A DNA stretch of 16,937 bases from Planctomycetota bacterium (GTDB lineage: Bacteria; Planctomycetota; B15-G4): positions 1-16,937 of the forward strand of contig QNBX01000100.1 of assembly GCA_003644265.1 (NCBI GenBank). The letters are read 5' to 3'. Positions 7,065 to 14,033 of this stretch are shown in pieces. How positions within the stretch are numbered: the first letter of the stretch is position 1; each line of letters opens with the position of its first letter. The notes under the pieces are model-generated. The model was not told the origin of the DNA and did not search any database. It saw nothing but the letters and a program-made list of their open reading frames with translations. Both the position numbers and the translations under genes were made by a program.

Positions 7065-7099
7065 ACGCCGGGGCCCTGGTCTCGCCCCGGCCCCGGCGT
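7065..7099 (-). other. strong intercistronic hairpin before the 617-residue gene
   Basis: A perfect 11-bp inverted repeat, ACGCCGGGGCC (7065-7075) and GGCCCCGGCGT (7089-7099), with a 13-base loop. It fills the gap between the CLCA-like stop and the next start and ends just before the weak ribosome site. No T-tract follows. It could act as a partial terminator, a 3' mRNA stabiliser for the upstream cistron, or a brake on translation of the downstream one. Confidence 0.6.
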
Positions 7100-7108
7100 A
7101 TCCGACGC

Positions 7109-9994
7109 TCAGTAGACGAACGAGTTGCCCTTCTTGTTGCTGGACATCTTGATCTCGCGGCGCTCCGTGAAGAAGCCCGAAGTCACCACAAACTGCACCG
7201 TCTGGGTGATCGTATTGATGGACTGCTTCTTGGACGAGATGGAGAGCTCCTGCTTCTCGTTGTCGTAGGTCACCGTGGTGCTCTTGTCCGCCGACTTGAA
7301 GGTGTGCTTGGTGCCCTTCTTGTTGGCTTTCCACTGGGCTGTGAGGATCTCCACCTGCCAGGGCCCGAAGGCGATGGTGGTGTCGTTGGCCGTGATGTCG
7401 AAGATGCCGCTCATCTTGGCCCGCACGCTCAGCTTGTCTTTGTCGGCCTTCTTGGTGTTGAGGCCGACCTTGGCGGAGCTGACGAACAGCTCTTGGCTGG
7501 TGTAGGTGCCCTTCTTGCCGCTGAACGAAGCCGCCGTGCCCTTCTTGTTGACCTTGGTGGCGATCCGGGCCTCGTAGTCCATGTCGCCCCAGACCAACTC
7601 GACGTCCACGAAGGCCAGCGAGCCGAAGCCCCCGAAGCCTGCGGACAGGAAACCCTTGTCGTTGAGCTTGAACTTGCCCAGCGAGGAGCCCTTCTTGAAC
7701 AGGTCGACGTAGCCGCTGGTGCCCGAGGGCTTGTCCTTGAACACGTAGCGCGGCTTCTTGCCGGCCTGCTTGAGATCCTCGGGATCGAAGGTGAATGGGA
7801 ACAGGTTGCCGGCGCGGATCTCGAGCGTGTCAAACGCGGGGTCGACCGCGTCCTCAGCCAGGTTCATGCGGCCGCTGACGCTCAGCTTGTTCTTGAGGTC
7901 CGTCTTGCCGAACGAGACCTTGAACTTGTCGGCGCCCAGGCCGAAGCGCTCCAGAGGCGGCGCGCCGCTCAGCGTGACCGAGAACTCGTTGTGGCGCTCG
8001 AAGTCGTCCGGATCCTCGCCGCCGGTAGCCACCTCGCCCTCGGGCTTGAGCGACTCACCGCCGGTGACCTCTCCCGAGCCCGTGTTCACGGCGTCGAGGG
8101 CCACCAGGTACGAGCCGTTGTCGCCCCAGGTTGAGAACGTTCCCGAGTAGATGCCGTCGCCCGCGGTCACATCGCCGCTGGCCGCCGAGCCGTCGTCGCG
8201 CAGCACGAATTCCGCCACCGAACCGTCTGGCCGACGGACAGATCCCGAGACGTCGATGCCTGTCACGCTGCTGCCGAAGGTCACGCTGGCGGTCACGAGC
8301 ATGGGGTGGGGATAGGTGTAGGCGCCGGAGTCGGCCGTCGCTTCGAAGGTCAGGTCCTTGGAGTCGGTCAGGGCCTGGACCTCGTAGTTGATCTGCGGCG
8401 CGCCGGGCGGAGTGGGTGCCCCGGCCCCGGGCGGGTCGAGGTTCACGTGCCAGGTGCCGGCGACGACGCCGCTGCCCGTGACCACGACCGAGACGGAGGA
8501 CTCATCCACCGAGAAGCGCACATCGGGATCGACCGTGTTCTCGTCGAAGGTGGCGTTCGGGCTGCTGATGGACACCACCAGGTCGGCCGGGCTGGTGTCC
8601 CACGAGGCCACGAACGAGACCTGGCTGGTGGTGCCGTCCACCTCAAAGGGCTCGCTGGCCGACTCTCCTGGGGCCAGCGTGCCGTTGGCGGTGTTGAGCA
8701 CGCCGCCCTCGACCGTGGCGGCCGAGAGCTGGGCGAAGATGCCCGGCAGCTGGCCACCCGCGTTGGCAAAGAAGAACTTGCCGCCCGTGCCCGCCGCCAC
8801 GCCCTGCATGGTCGGAACGTCGACGCCCGAAGGACCCAGGGCGATGGAGTGCACCACGATCCCATTGGTCACCAGGTCATCGATCAAGCCGGGCGCGACC
8901 GGCCCGCCCTGGCTGCCGTCGGACAAGAGCACGATGGCCTGGGCACAGGCCCGCTCACCCGCTCCCGTGATCATGCCCTGGGCCACACTCAAGCCCGCAT
9001 CGATGTTGGTGCTTCCGCCTGCCGTGAGCGTCGCGATGGCGGCCTTGGCCGCCGCGCGCGTGCCCGCGTCCATGCTGGTGAGCGGGTAGAGGGTCGAGGC
9101 GCTGCCGCTGAAGCGCACCACGCCGAGCTTGTGCCCGTCGCGCGCCAGGTTGGCGAAGATCATGCCACCCAAGCGGGCCAGGGCCATCTTGTTGTCGCTG
9201 CTCATGGATCCCGAGTCGTCAATCACGACCACGAAGCGCGCCTCCGCCTCCAGCTCGGTCCAGTCGAAGAAGATCGCGGCGCCGGCCGGTCCCGCGTCAG
9301 GCAAGGCCGCCGGAGCGGTCACGTCGGGGTAGGCCGCCACCAGGCTCTCCCAGCAGGACTTGCCGTTGATGTCCTCCTGCCAGGTGTCGTTGTTCGGGTC
9401 GTGGTTGGACGACACGCACCACTCGGTCAGTGACACACCGGCGGCGCCGTGGTTCCAGAAGTTCTCGATCAGGCAGGCCGTGCGCTCAGCCACCGCTGCC
9501 GGCACCACCACGCACTCCTTGGCGCCCGCCGTGGGCCCTGAATACTCGTCCTTGATGCCGTAGGCGTGGTGCCCCCACTCGTGGGCCACCACCCAGGAGC
9601 CGTCGATGTTGGCCGCGTTCTTGAAGACCATGTCGTCGTAGTACAGCTCGATGTGCTGGCCCGACACTCCAAAGCGGCCGGGGGCGTTGCTGGCCCACGA
9701 GGTGCCCGGCGGCAGGATCCAGACCTCGGCCGCCTTGCCGCCGCCCTTGTTGTTGCAGCAGAAGACGTCGCCGAATTCCTGTTGGCCGTCGGACGCGTCG
9801 CAGATGATGGCCGAGGCCTTCTCGAACTCGGTCTTCATGCGTTCCTTCTGCTGCGCGGTGGCGTCAAAGCGCACCGACACACCGAAGTCCCAGGTGCCCA
9901 GGAAGGAGGAGTACTTACCGTCACCCGCGAGGGCGAGGGGGCTCAACAGCGCGGTGACCGCGAGGGAGAGCAGCGTCTTGCGTAGCGTCGTCAT
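7109..9994 (-). CDS. CLCA-like secreted protein: zinc metalloprotease + VWA domain + C-terminal beta domains
   Basis: A 961-residue exported protein resembling eukaryotic CLCA proteins. A signal peptide (about 1-23, ALA|GDG) is followed by a zincin-like domain with HEWGHHAYGIKDEY at 138-151. H138 and H142 are predicted zinc ligands, E139 the catalytic base, and D149 the likely third ligand as in CLCA. A cysteine-rich stretch (C161, C174, C193, C214) follows. A VWA domain (about 253-425) has a complete MIDAS: D259, S261, S263, T329 and D359. Beta-sandwich regions follow, including a segment at about 560-640 with DGSAASGDVTAGDGIYSGTF, like the choice-of-anchor X type. The C-terminus (about 685-961) holds two lysine-rich beta repeats, each beginning near a K/DKLSV motif. 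The start has AGGAG 6 bases upstream and lies 25 bases after the HEAT gene. In CLCAs the protease cleaves the protein itself; whether that happens here is not known. Confidence 0.88.
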   Translation of the reverse strand: MTTLRKTLLSLAVTALLSPLALAGDGKYSSFLGTWDFGVSVRFDATAQQKERMKTEFEKASAIICDASDGQQEFGDVFCCNNKGGGKAAEVWILPPGTSWASNAPGRFGVSGQHIELYYDDMVFKNAANIDGSWVVAHEWGHHAYGIKDEYSGPTAGAKECVVVPAAVAERTACLIENFWNHGAAGVSLTEWCVSSNHDPNNDTWQEDINGKSCWESLVAAYPDVTAPAALPDAGPAGAAIFFDWTELEAEARFVVVIDDSGSMSSDNKMALARLGGMIFANLARDGHKLGVVRFSGSASTLYPLTSMDAGTRAAAKAAIATLTAGGSTNIDAGLSVAQGMITGAGERACAQAIVLLSDGSQGGPVAPGLIDDLVTNGIVVHSIALGPSGVDVPTMQGVAAGTGGKFFFANAGGQLPGIFAQLSAATVEGGVLNTANGTLAPGESASEPFEVDGTTSQVSFVASWDTSPADLVVSISSPNATFDENTVDPDVRFSVDESSVSVVVTGSGVVAGTWHVNLDPPGAGAPTPPGAPQINYEVQALTDSKDLTFEATADSGAYTYPHPMLVTASVTFGSSVTGIDVSGSVRRPDGSVAEFVLRDDGSAASGDVTAGDGIYSGTFSTWGDNGSYLVALDAVNTGSGEVTGGESLKPEGEVATGGEDPDDFERHNEFSVTLSGAPPLERFGLGADKFKVSFGKTDLKNKLSVSGRMNLAEDAVDPAFDTLEIRAGNLFPFTFDPEDLKQAGKKPRYVFKDKPSGTSGYVDLFKKGSSLGKFKLNDKGFLSAGFGGFGSLAFVDVELVWGDMDYEARIATKVNKKGTAASFSGKKGTYTSQELFVSSAKVGLNTKKADKDKLSVRAKMSGIFDITANDTTIAFGPWQVEILTAQWKANKKGTKHTFKSADKSTTVTYDNEKQELSISSKKQSINTITQTVQFVVTSGFFTERREIKMSSNKKGNSFVY

Positions 9995-10018
9995 GGTGAA
10001 CTCCTAGCCAGCGTTGAT

Positions 10019-10738
10019 TCAGTGATCGTCGGTGTCTCCCGATGGGTCGGTCTCATCGGAAGGCGGCGGCGCCCAGGGCAATCCCGTAGGCCCGTCGTAG
10101 AGCTCGTCCCAGGGCAGCTCGCCGGCATCCATCTCATCCAGCAGTTCGGCGGCGCGCAGGCGCACGTCGCGCGCCTCGCTCAGGCACAGCAGCGCCAGGG
10201 CGTTCTTGCTGCGGTCGCGGTCGTCGTTCCGGTACAGGCCGGTCTCGCCGGCGTCCTGCACCCACAGGTCGGGGTCGGTCAGCGCCTCGGCGAACAGCGC
10301 CACGACGTCGGTGGCGAGGGCGCCCTCCAGCGAGCGCAGGGCCGCCTCGCGCACGCGCGGCGACTCGTCAGCAGCGGCGGCCTGCGCCAGCCCGGCCTCG
10401 GCCTCGCCGGGTACCCACGCGGCCAGGTCCTCGGCGGCGGTGACGCGCAGCTCCTCGTCGATGTCGTAGGCCAGCAGCACCAGCTGACGCTCAACCTCGT
10501 TGGTGGCAACGGGCTGAGCCGGCACGATGGCCTGCCGGGACGCGGCCAGGGGCGCCGGTAGCCCGGTGGCTGGTTCAACCGGTGGAGCCAGCATGACAGG
10601 GGCTACGCTGCCCACGGGCTCAGACCCCGCCTCCAGCATCCAGAGCGCCCCTATGGCCGCGCAGCCCAAGACGACGACCCCCAGGAGTGGAGACCTGAGT
10701 CGCGCTGATCTGACGTCTGTTGTCAACACATCCGGCAC
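10019..10738 (-). CDS. membrane-anchored HEAT-repeat protein
   Basis: A 239-residue protein with a short N-terminal tail, one membrane helix (about residues 15-36), and a Pro/Ala-rich linker to about residue 78. Helical repeats of the HEAT/PBS-lyase type follow, for example VRVTAAEDLAAWVP-like and SPRVREAALRSLEGA segments. The C-terminal tail is acidic and proline-rich and ends in DETDPSGDTDDH. HEAT repeats bind proteins, and the domain is probably outside the cytoplasm. The start is a GTG at 10738 with GGAGG 11 bases upstream, which is a long spacing. A second in-frame GTG at 10729 (residue 4) is possible. It is the first gene of the middle operon, 24 bases before the CLCA-like gene. It also resembles the lipoprotein in the left operon in repeat type, so HEAT-type accessory proteins recur in this window. 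Confidence 0.68.
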   Translation of the reverse strand: MPDVLTTDVRSARLRSPLLGVVVLGCAAIGALWMLEAGSEPVGSVAPVMLAPPVEPATGLPAPLAASRQAIVPAQPVATNEVERQLVLLAYDIDEELRVTAAEDLAAWVPGEAEAGLAQAAAADESPRVREAALRSLEGALATDVVALFAEALTDPDLWVQDAGETGLYRNDDRDRSKNALALLCLSEARDVRLRAAELLDEMDAGELPWDELYDGPTGLPWAPPPSDETDPSGDTDDH

Positions 10739-10973
10739 CGATACGGCGCCCTCCGGCGTGGGCTGCAGCGCAGAGACATCAATTAGTCTTGATGTATTTC
10801 ACGCCGAGATCGGGCAGAAGTCAAGTTTATATCCTGACTTCGTCGTCGCCATACAGGTCGAGCGCTCGGGTTGCGCGACGCGGGCTCGGGGCCGGGACAG
10901 GCGCCGCATGGCGCGTGGCCTGCCGCAGCCGAACCCGAGTGGGTCCAGGGCGTCTGGCAGCGAGGTGCCTGCG
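10739..10973. other. intergenic region, no gene seen
   Basis: A 235-bp gap between the unknown gene and the middle operon. It holds an AT-richer patch at about 10780-10850 with the promoter listed separately, and an 8-bp inverted repeat (CTCGGGTT at 10865-10872, AACCCGAG at 10932-10939) whose long loop makes it weak as a terminator. No coding frame with support was found. Confidence 0.6.
10796..10824 (-). promoter_or_regulatory. sigma70-like promoter of the HEAT/CLCA-like operon
   Basis: On the minus strand a -35 box TTGACT (10824-10819) is separated by exactly 17 bases from a -10 box TGAAAT (10801-10796). This lies in the only clearly AT-rich stretch of the gap, 57 bases upstream of the GTG at 10738. 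The -35 matches the consensus at 5 of 6 positions and the -10 at 4 of 6. Confidence 0.5.
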
Positions 10974-12185
10974 TCAGCCCTGCGGCGGCTGGGCCAGGTC
11001 CATGGACATGAGCGCCAAGGCCGGAATGGGCGGGTGCGGAAGGGTGAACCGGAAACCGCGGAAGTCCGACGGGTCCCAGCCCAGACAGCTGAACGCGTAG
11101 GCCAACATCGCGCCGTAGTTCGGCATGTGCGGCGTGGCCATGGTGTCCAGGCCGCGGCCCAGCTCGTGCACGCCGCGTTCGAGCATGAGCCGCGTGGACG
11201 CATGGCGGCGATGACCGCGCACCGGCCTGCCTCCCAACAGGCTGAAGGCATCACCGCGGGGCCGCATGGCCCAGGTCAGCGACTCGTGCACCAGCATGTC
11301 CATGTGCATGACCTCGACCGGCGTCTCGAGGTTGCAGCCGATCTCACATAGCGTCTCGTCGCCATCGACGTACTGCGTGCCGACCGACGGCATGTATGAG
11401 CCATAGACATAGGTCAGCTCGGCGGTACGCCCGACCGGGCCCGCCGGTAGCTCGTAGAGCACCTCGTCGTCGGAGCGGCGGACGTCCATCTCCGGCAGAT
11501 CGGGCGAACAGAATGCGCGCAGCAGCGGCGCGCCGCCAGCGTCCGATTGGGGCTCAAGAGGCCGGCCCTTGAACTCGCTGGCCACGCCGTCGGCACTCCA
11601 GAGCTTGCGCCGGAAGAGCGGCCATGCCACGTCGGGCCTGAGCCTGCGCAGGTCGAGGATGCCGTTGAGCAGCCCGAGGTCGACGCGCCGGGGATCCTCG
11701 GCGCTGGGCGCCATGATGGAGACCGCCATCAGCACGCGCGCCTGCACACCCAGGATGGCGCTGTTGCCGCGGAACGCCTCCCGGCGCGCCTGGAGCAAGC
11801 CCTCGCTGCGCTGAGCCTGGGGAACGAAACCGCCGGCCACCGTGTCGAGCGTGATGCGGTCGCCAGCGTGGCGCTGCAGCAGACCGTCGAAGTCCTCACG
11901 CGCCACGCGGATGCGCTGCACGATGCCGGGCGCCACGCCCGCCTTGGCCAGCGCGGTCAACAGCAGTTCCACACCGGCGCTGCCCGGGACGTGGGGCACG
12001 GCCGCGAACGCGTCGGCGCTGGTGACGATCTTGGCCAGCTTCAGGCACAGCTTGCGATGAAGGCCCAGGCGCTGAGCGAGCTGTTGCGGCCGGGAGGCGT
12101 CGAGTCCCAGCGAAGTCAGCGCCTCCGTCAGGGCACCCCGCAGGCTCTGGAGCACGACCTTGCACTCGTCCTGGAATAGGCCCAT
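10974..12185 (-). CDS. cytoplasmic protein of unknown function with HTH-like N-terminus
   Basis: A 403-residue protein without signal peptide or membrane helix. Near the N-terminus (about residues 34-54) the segment QQLAQRLGLHRKLCLKLAKI looks like a helix-turn-helix. It is followed by AVPHVPGSAGVELLLTAL. The pattern resembles a family of conserved hypothetical proteins that I cannot name with confidence. The remainder (about 120-403) is a mixed alpha/beta domain with no motif I recognise. The ATG at 12185 is chosen because AGGA lies 6 bases upstream. A longer frame from the ATG at 12224 (416 residues) has no ribosome site. The gene stands alone and is divergent from the propeller array, with a large palindrome between them. 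A transcriptional regulator acting on that palindrome is possible but is inference only. Confidence 0.7.
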   Translation of the reverse strand: MGLFQDECKVVLQSLRGALTEALTSLGLDASRPQQLAQRLGLHRKLCLKLAKIVTSADAFAAVPHVPGSAGVELLLTALAKAGVAPGIVQRIRVAREDFDGLLQRHAGDRITLDTVAGGFVPQAQRSEGLLQARREAFRGNSAILGVQARVLMAVSIMAPSAEDPRRVDLGLLNGILDLRRLRPDVAWPLFRRKLWSADGVASEFKGRPLEPQSDAGGAPLLRAFCSPDLPEMDVRRSDDEVLYELPAGPVGRTAELTYVYGSYMPSVGTQYVDGDETLCEIGCNLETPVEVMHMDMLVHESLTWAMRPRGDAFSLLGGRPVRGHRRHASTRLMLERGVHELGRGLDTMATPHMPNYGAMLAYAFSCLGWDPSDFRGFRFTLPHPPIPALALMSMDLAQPPQG

Positions 12186-12191
12186 CCGTGT

Positions 12192-12195
12192 TCCT
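12192..12195 (-). promoter_or_regulatory. Shine-Dalgarno AGGA that decides the start at 12185
   Basis: AGGA on the minus strand with a 6-base spacing to the ATG at 12185. The upstream ATG at 12224 is preceded by a C-rich stretch without any SD, so the shorter protein is preferred. Confidence 0.55.
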
Positions 12196-12314
12196 GGGGA
12201 GGGATTCACTCGACGTGAGTTCATTTGGGGGCCAATGGTCGGGAAGCGTGAAACGCGGGCCGCTGCTGCTCTGAGCGTATCCGCACGGTCACGGAGACCA
12301 CACCCCCTTCAGGC

Positions 12315-12342
12315 GCGGGTCTTTCCCCGGGGAAAGTCCCGC
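12315..12342. promoter_or_regulatory. 28-bp near-perfect palindrome, candidate operator
   Basis: The half-site GCGGGTCTTTCCCC is followed directly by its reverse complement with one mismatch (T opposite T at 12320/12337). The central 16 bases, CTTTCCCCGGGGAAAG, are perfectly symmetric. There is no loop, so it suits a dimeric DNA-binding protein or a cruciform better than a terminator hairpin. It is about 130 bases from the start of the HTH-like gene and about 150 from the first propeller gene. Confidence 0.55.
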
Positions 12343-12477
12343 TGCACGCGAGGGAATGATGTAGGCTGACTCCAGCACAGGATGGCGCCCGCGTTCGGCG
12401 CGCTGTCACTGCTCCACCTTGCTCCGTCACCGAGGCGTCCACTCCGGTTCCCGTTTCCACACGGCCCTCACACTCCT

Positions 12478-12493
12478 CGCTTCGAGCCCCTGC
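12478..12493 (+). repeat. pre-start element shared by propeller genes 1 and 3, copy 1
   Basis: CGCTTCGAGCCCCTGC ends one base before the GTG start of the first propeller gene and occurs identically before the third. It does not contain a Shine-Dalgarno sequence. Similarity between the two upstream regions fades beyond about 10 further bases. Confidence 0.7.
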
Positions 12494-12494
12494 T

Positions 12495-13880
12495 GTGACC
12501 TCACGACTCGCATCTCTCGCCCTCGTTGCCGCGGTCTGCATTCCGGCTGCCGCCTCCGCCCAGACTCTGGTCATCCTGCCCGACAACAGCTGGGCCACCG
12601 ACATCACCCCCGACGGTCGCATTGTCGTGGGCACCCAGGGGTCCGACAGCTTCTACTGGGACTGGAAGAACGACGCGGCCCCCACCATCGTCCCCGACGG
12701 CTATGCGGTGGCCGTTTCTGATGACGGCCTGAAGCTCGTTGGCGTCTTCAAGGATCCGGCCGGAGATGACGTGGCCGGCATGTGGACCGCAGCCACCGGT
12801 TGGGTCAGCCTGGGCTACCTGCCCAACGCCGGCTCCTGCCCGGGCAAGAGCAGGGCCAACGACATCTCCGGCGACGGCAACGTCGTCGTGGGCTCGTCCT
12901 GGGACGGCTGCTCAGGACGCGCCTTCCGGTGGACCGCCGCCACCGGCATGCAGGAACTGCAGCACCTGGGCAACGGCTCCGACCGCGCTACCTGCATCGC
13001 GGGCGACGGCGTGCTCATCGGTGGGTATGGACGAGGCATGGTCAGCACGTCGACCGCGTTCTGGGTGCCCGATCTGAGCGGCGCCATGATCGACCCCAAC
13101 GTGAGCGGCCAAGCGCTCGGCCTCAACAACGACGGCACCCTCGCCGTTGGAACACAGTACATCGGTGGCAACTACAACAGCGCGTTCTATCGCGTGGACA
13201 ACGGCCCGCTTGTCGACATCGGCTCGCTGAACAGCACCATGTCGGGCAGGGCCCAAGCCGTGTCGGACGGCGGCGAGATGATCGTCGGCTACGACGCGCA
13301 GGGCTTCGGGCGCGAGGCCTGGGTCTGGACCCCGGCCTCCGGCATCCTCGGCCTCAACGCCCTGCTGCCGGCCCTGGGCATCACCGGCGCACCCTTCATG
13401 CAAGTCTGCAACGCGGTGAGCGCGGACGGCAACATCGTCGTGGGCGGCGTCAGCAACGGCCTGGGCGGCCTCCCCCAGGCGGGCTTCATCCTCGCCTTCA
13501 ACGACACGGGCTCGTGGAACGATCTGGGCCACGCACTGGCCGGCGCATTGGGAGACCCGAACCTGACCGGCAGCGGCGACCTGCTGCCCTTGACCCCCGT
13601 GAGCACCTCGCTCAGCAACGCGCTCCCGGGCGGCTCGGCCTGGCTGCTGATCGGCCTGTCGGCCCTGAACGCGCCCTTCAAGGGCGGCGTGCTGGTGCCC
13701 AACGGCGACATGATCGTCGGCCCGCTGGGCATCGACGGCGCCGGCGAACTGAACCTGAGCTCCTTCTGGCCCTCGGGCGTCCCGAGCGGCTTCACCACGT
13801 ATTTTCAGTACTGGATCCCCGATGCCGCCGGCGTGAAGGGCTACGCCGCCAGCAACGGATTGGGTGCGACGACGCCGTAG
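12495..13880 (+). CDS. secreted HAF-repeat beta-propeller-like protein, paralogue 1
   Basis: A 461-residue exported protein. The signal peptide is residues 1-22 (ASA|QTL). Seven repeats of the HAF extracellular-repeat type follow, each with a core of the form A/D-x-S-x-DG-xx-VVG. They start at about residues 36, 73, 123, 167, 209, 255 and 307, and several continue into an AFRWT or EAWVWT strand. Seven such units suggest a seven-bladed beta-propeller. C115 and C139 may form a disulphide. Residues 381-461 form a C-terminal module shared with the two neighbours, ending FQYWIPDAAGV then SNGLGATTP. The start is a GTG without an SD, chosen because it gives the signal peptide and is preceded by the same 16 bases as paralogue 3. 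The ligand or role is unknown; propellers often bind proteins or sugars. Large antisense frames across it are shadows. Confidence 0.85.
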   Translation: MTSRLASLALVAAVCIPAAASAQTLVILPDNSWATDITPDGRIVVGTQGSDSFYWDWKNDAAPTIVPDGYAVAVSDDGLKLVGVFKDPAGDDVAGMWTAATGWVSLGYLPNAGSCPGKSRANDISGDGNVVVGSSWDGCSGRAFRWTAATGMQELQHLGNGSDRATCIAGDGVLIGGYGRGMVSTSTAFWVPDLSGAMIDPNVSGQALGLNNDGTLAVGTQYIGGNYNSAFYRVDNGPLVDIGSLNSTMSGRAQAVSDGGEMIVGYDAQGFGREAWVWTPASGILGLNALLPALGITGAPFMQVCNAVSADGNIVVGGVSNGLGGLPQAGFILAFNDTGSWNDLGHALAGALGDPNLTGSGDLLPLTPVSTSLSNALPGGSAWLLIGLSALNAPFKGGVLVPNGDMIVGPLGIDGAGELNLSSFWPSGVPSGFTTYFQYWIPDAAGVKGYAASNGLGATTP

Positions 13881-14033
13881 CCGGAAGCCACGCAGAGAGG
13901 CGTCGTGGGCCGTGCCCTGTTTCAAGGCGCGGCTCACGGCAGCTCTCGTTGGTTGCACGCTCGGCAGATCGCCAACCGCACCCAGGCTGGAACCCCACCT
14001 CCATCGCGTAGACCAAGACCAAGAGAAAGAACC
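13881..14033. other. spacer between propeller genes 1 and 2
   Basis: 153 bp with no supported frame, no T-tracted hairpin and no recognisable promoter. The last 15 bases are purine-rich (AAGAGAAAGAACC), which may serve as the ribosome site for gene 2. It does not resemble the leaders of genes 1 and 3. Confidence 0.5.

Larger units (their letters stand above)
12186..12494. other. divergent intergenic region
   Basis: A 309-bp region between the divergently read HTH-like gene and the first propeller gene. It contains the 28-bp palindrome at 12315-12342 and, at the right end, the 16-base pre-start element shared with the third propeller gene. I saw no convincing -35/-10 pair on either strand. 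A minus-strand open frame across it runs into the first propeller gene and lacks support. Confidence 0.6.

Noticed and set aside
10718..10728. TGTTGTCAACA palindrome as an operator
   Set aside because: It is only 11 bases long and lies inside the first codons of the HEAT-repeat gene; palindromes this short are expected by chance.
12221..12634. 137-residue minus-strand frame in the divergent gap
   Set aside because: It overlaps the signal-peptide region of propeller gene 1 on the other strand, has no recognisable domain or ribosome site, and its composition looks like noncoding GC-rich DNA.
13905..14033. Extended N-terminus of propeller gene 2 from an upstream GTG
   Set aside because: The extra 43 residues would bury the signal peptide and have no counterpart in paralogues 1 and 3; the ATG at 14034 aligns with their starts.
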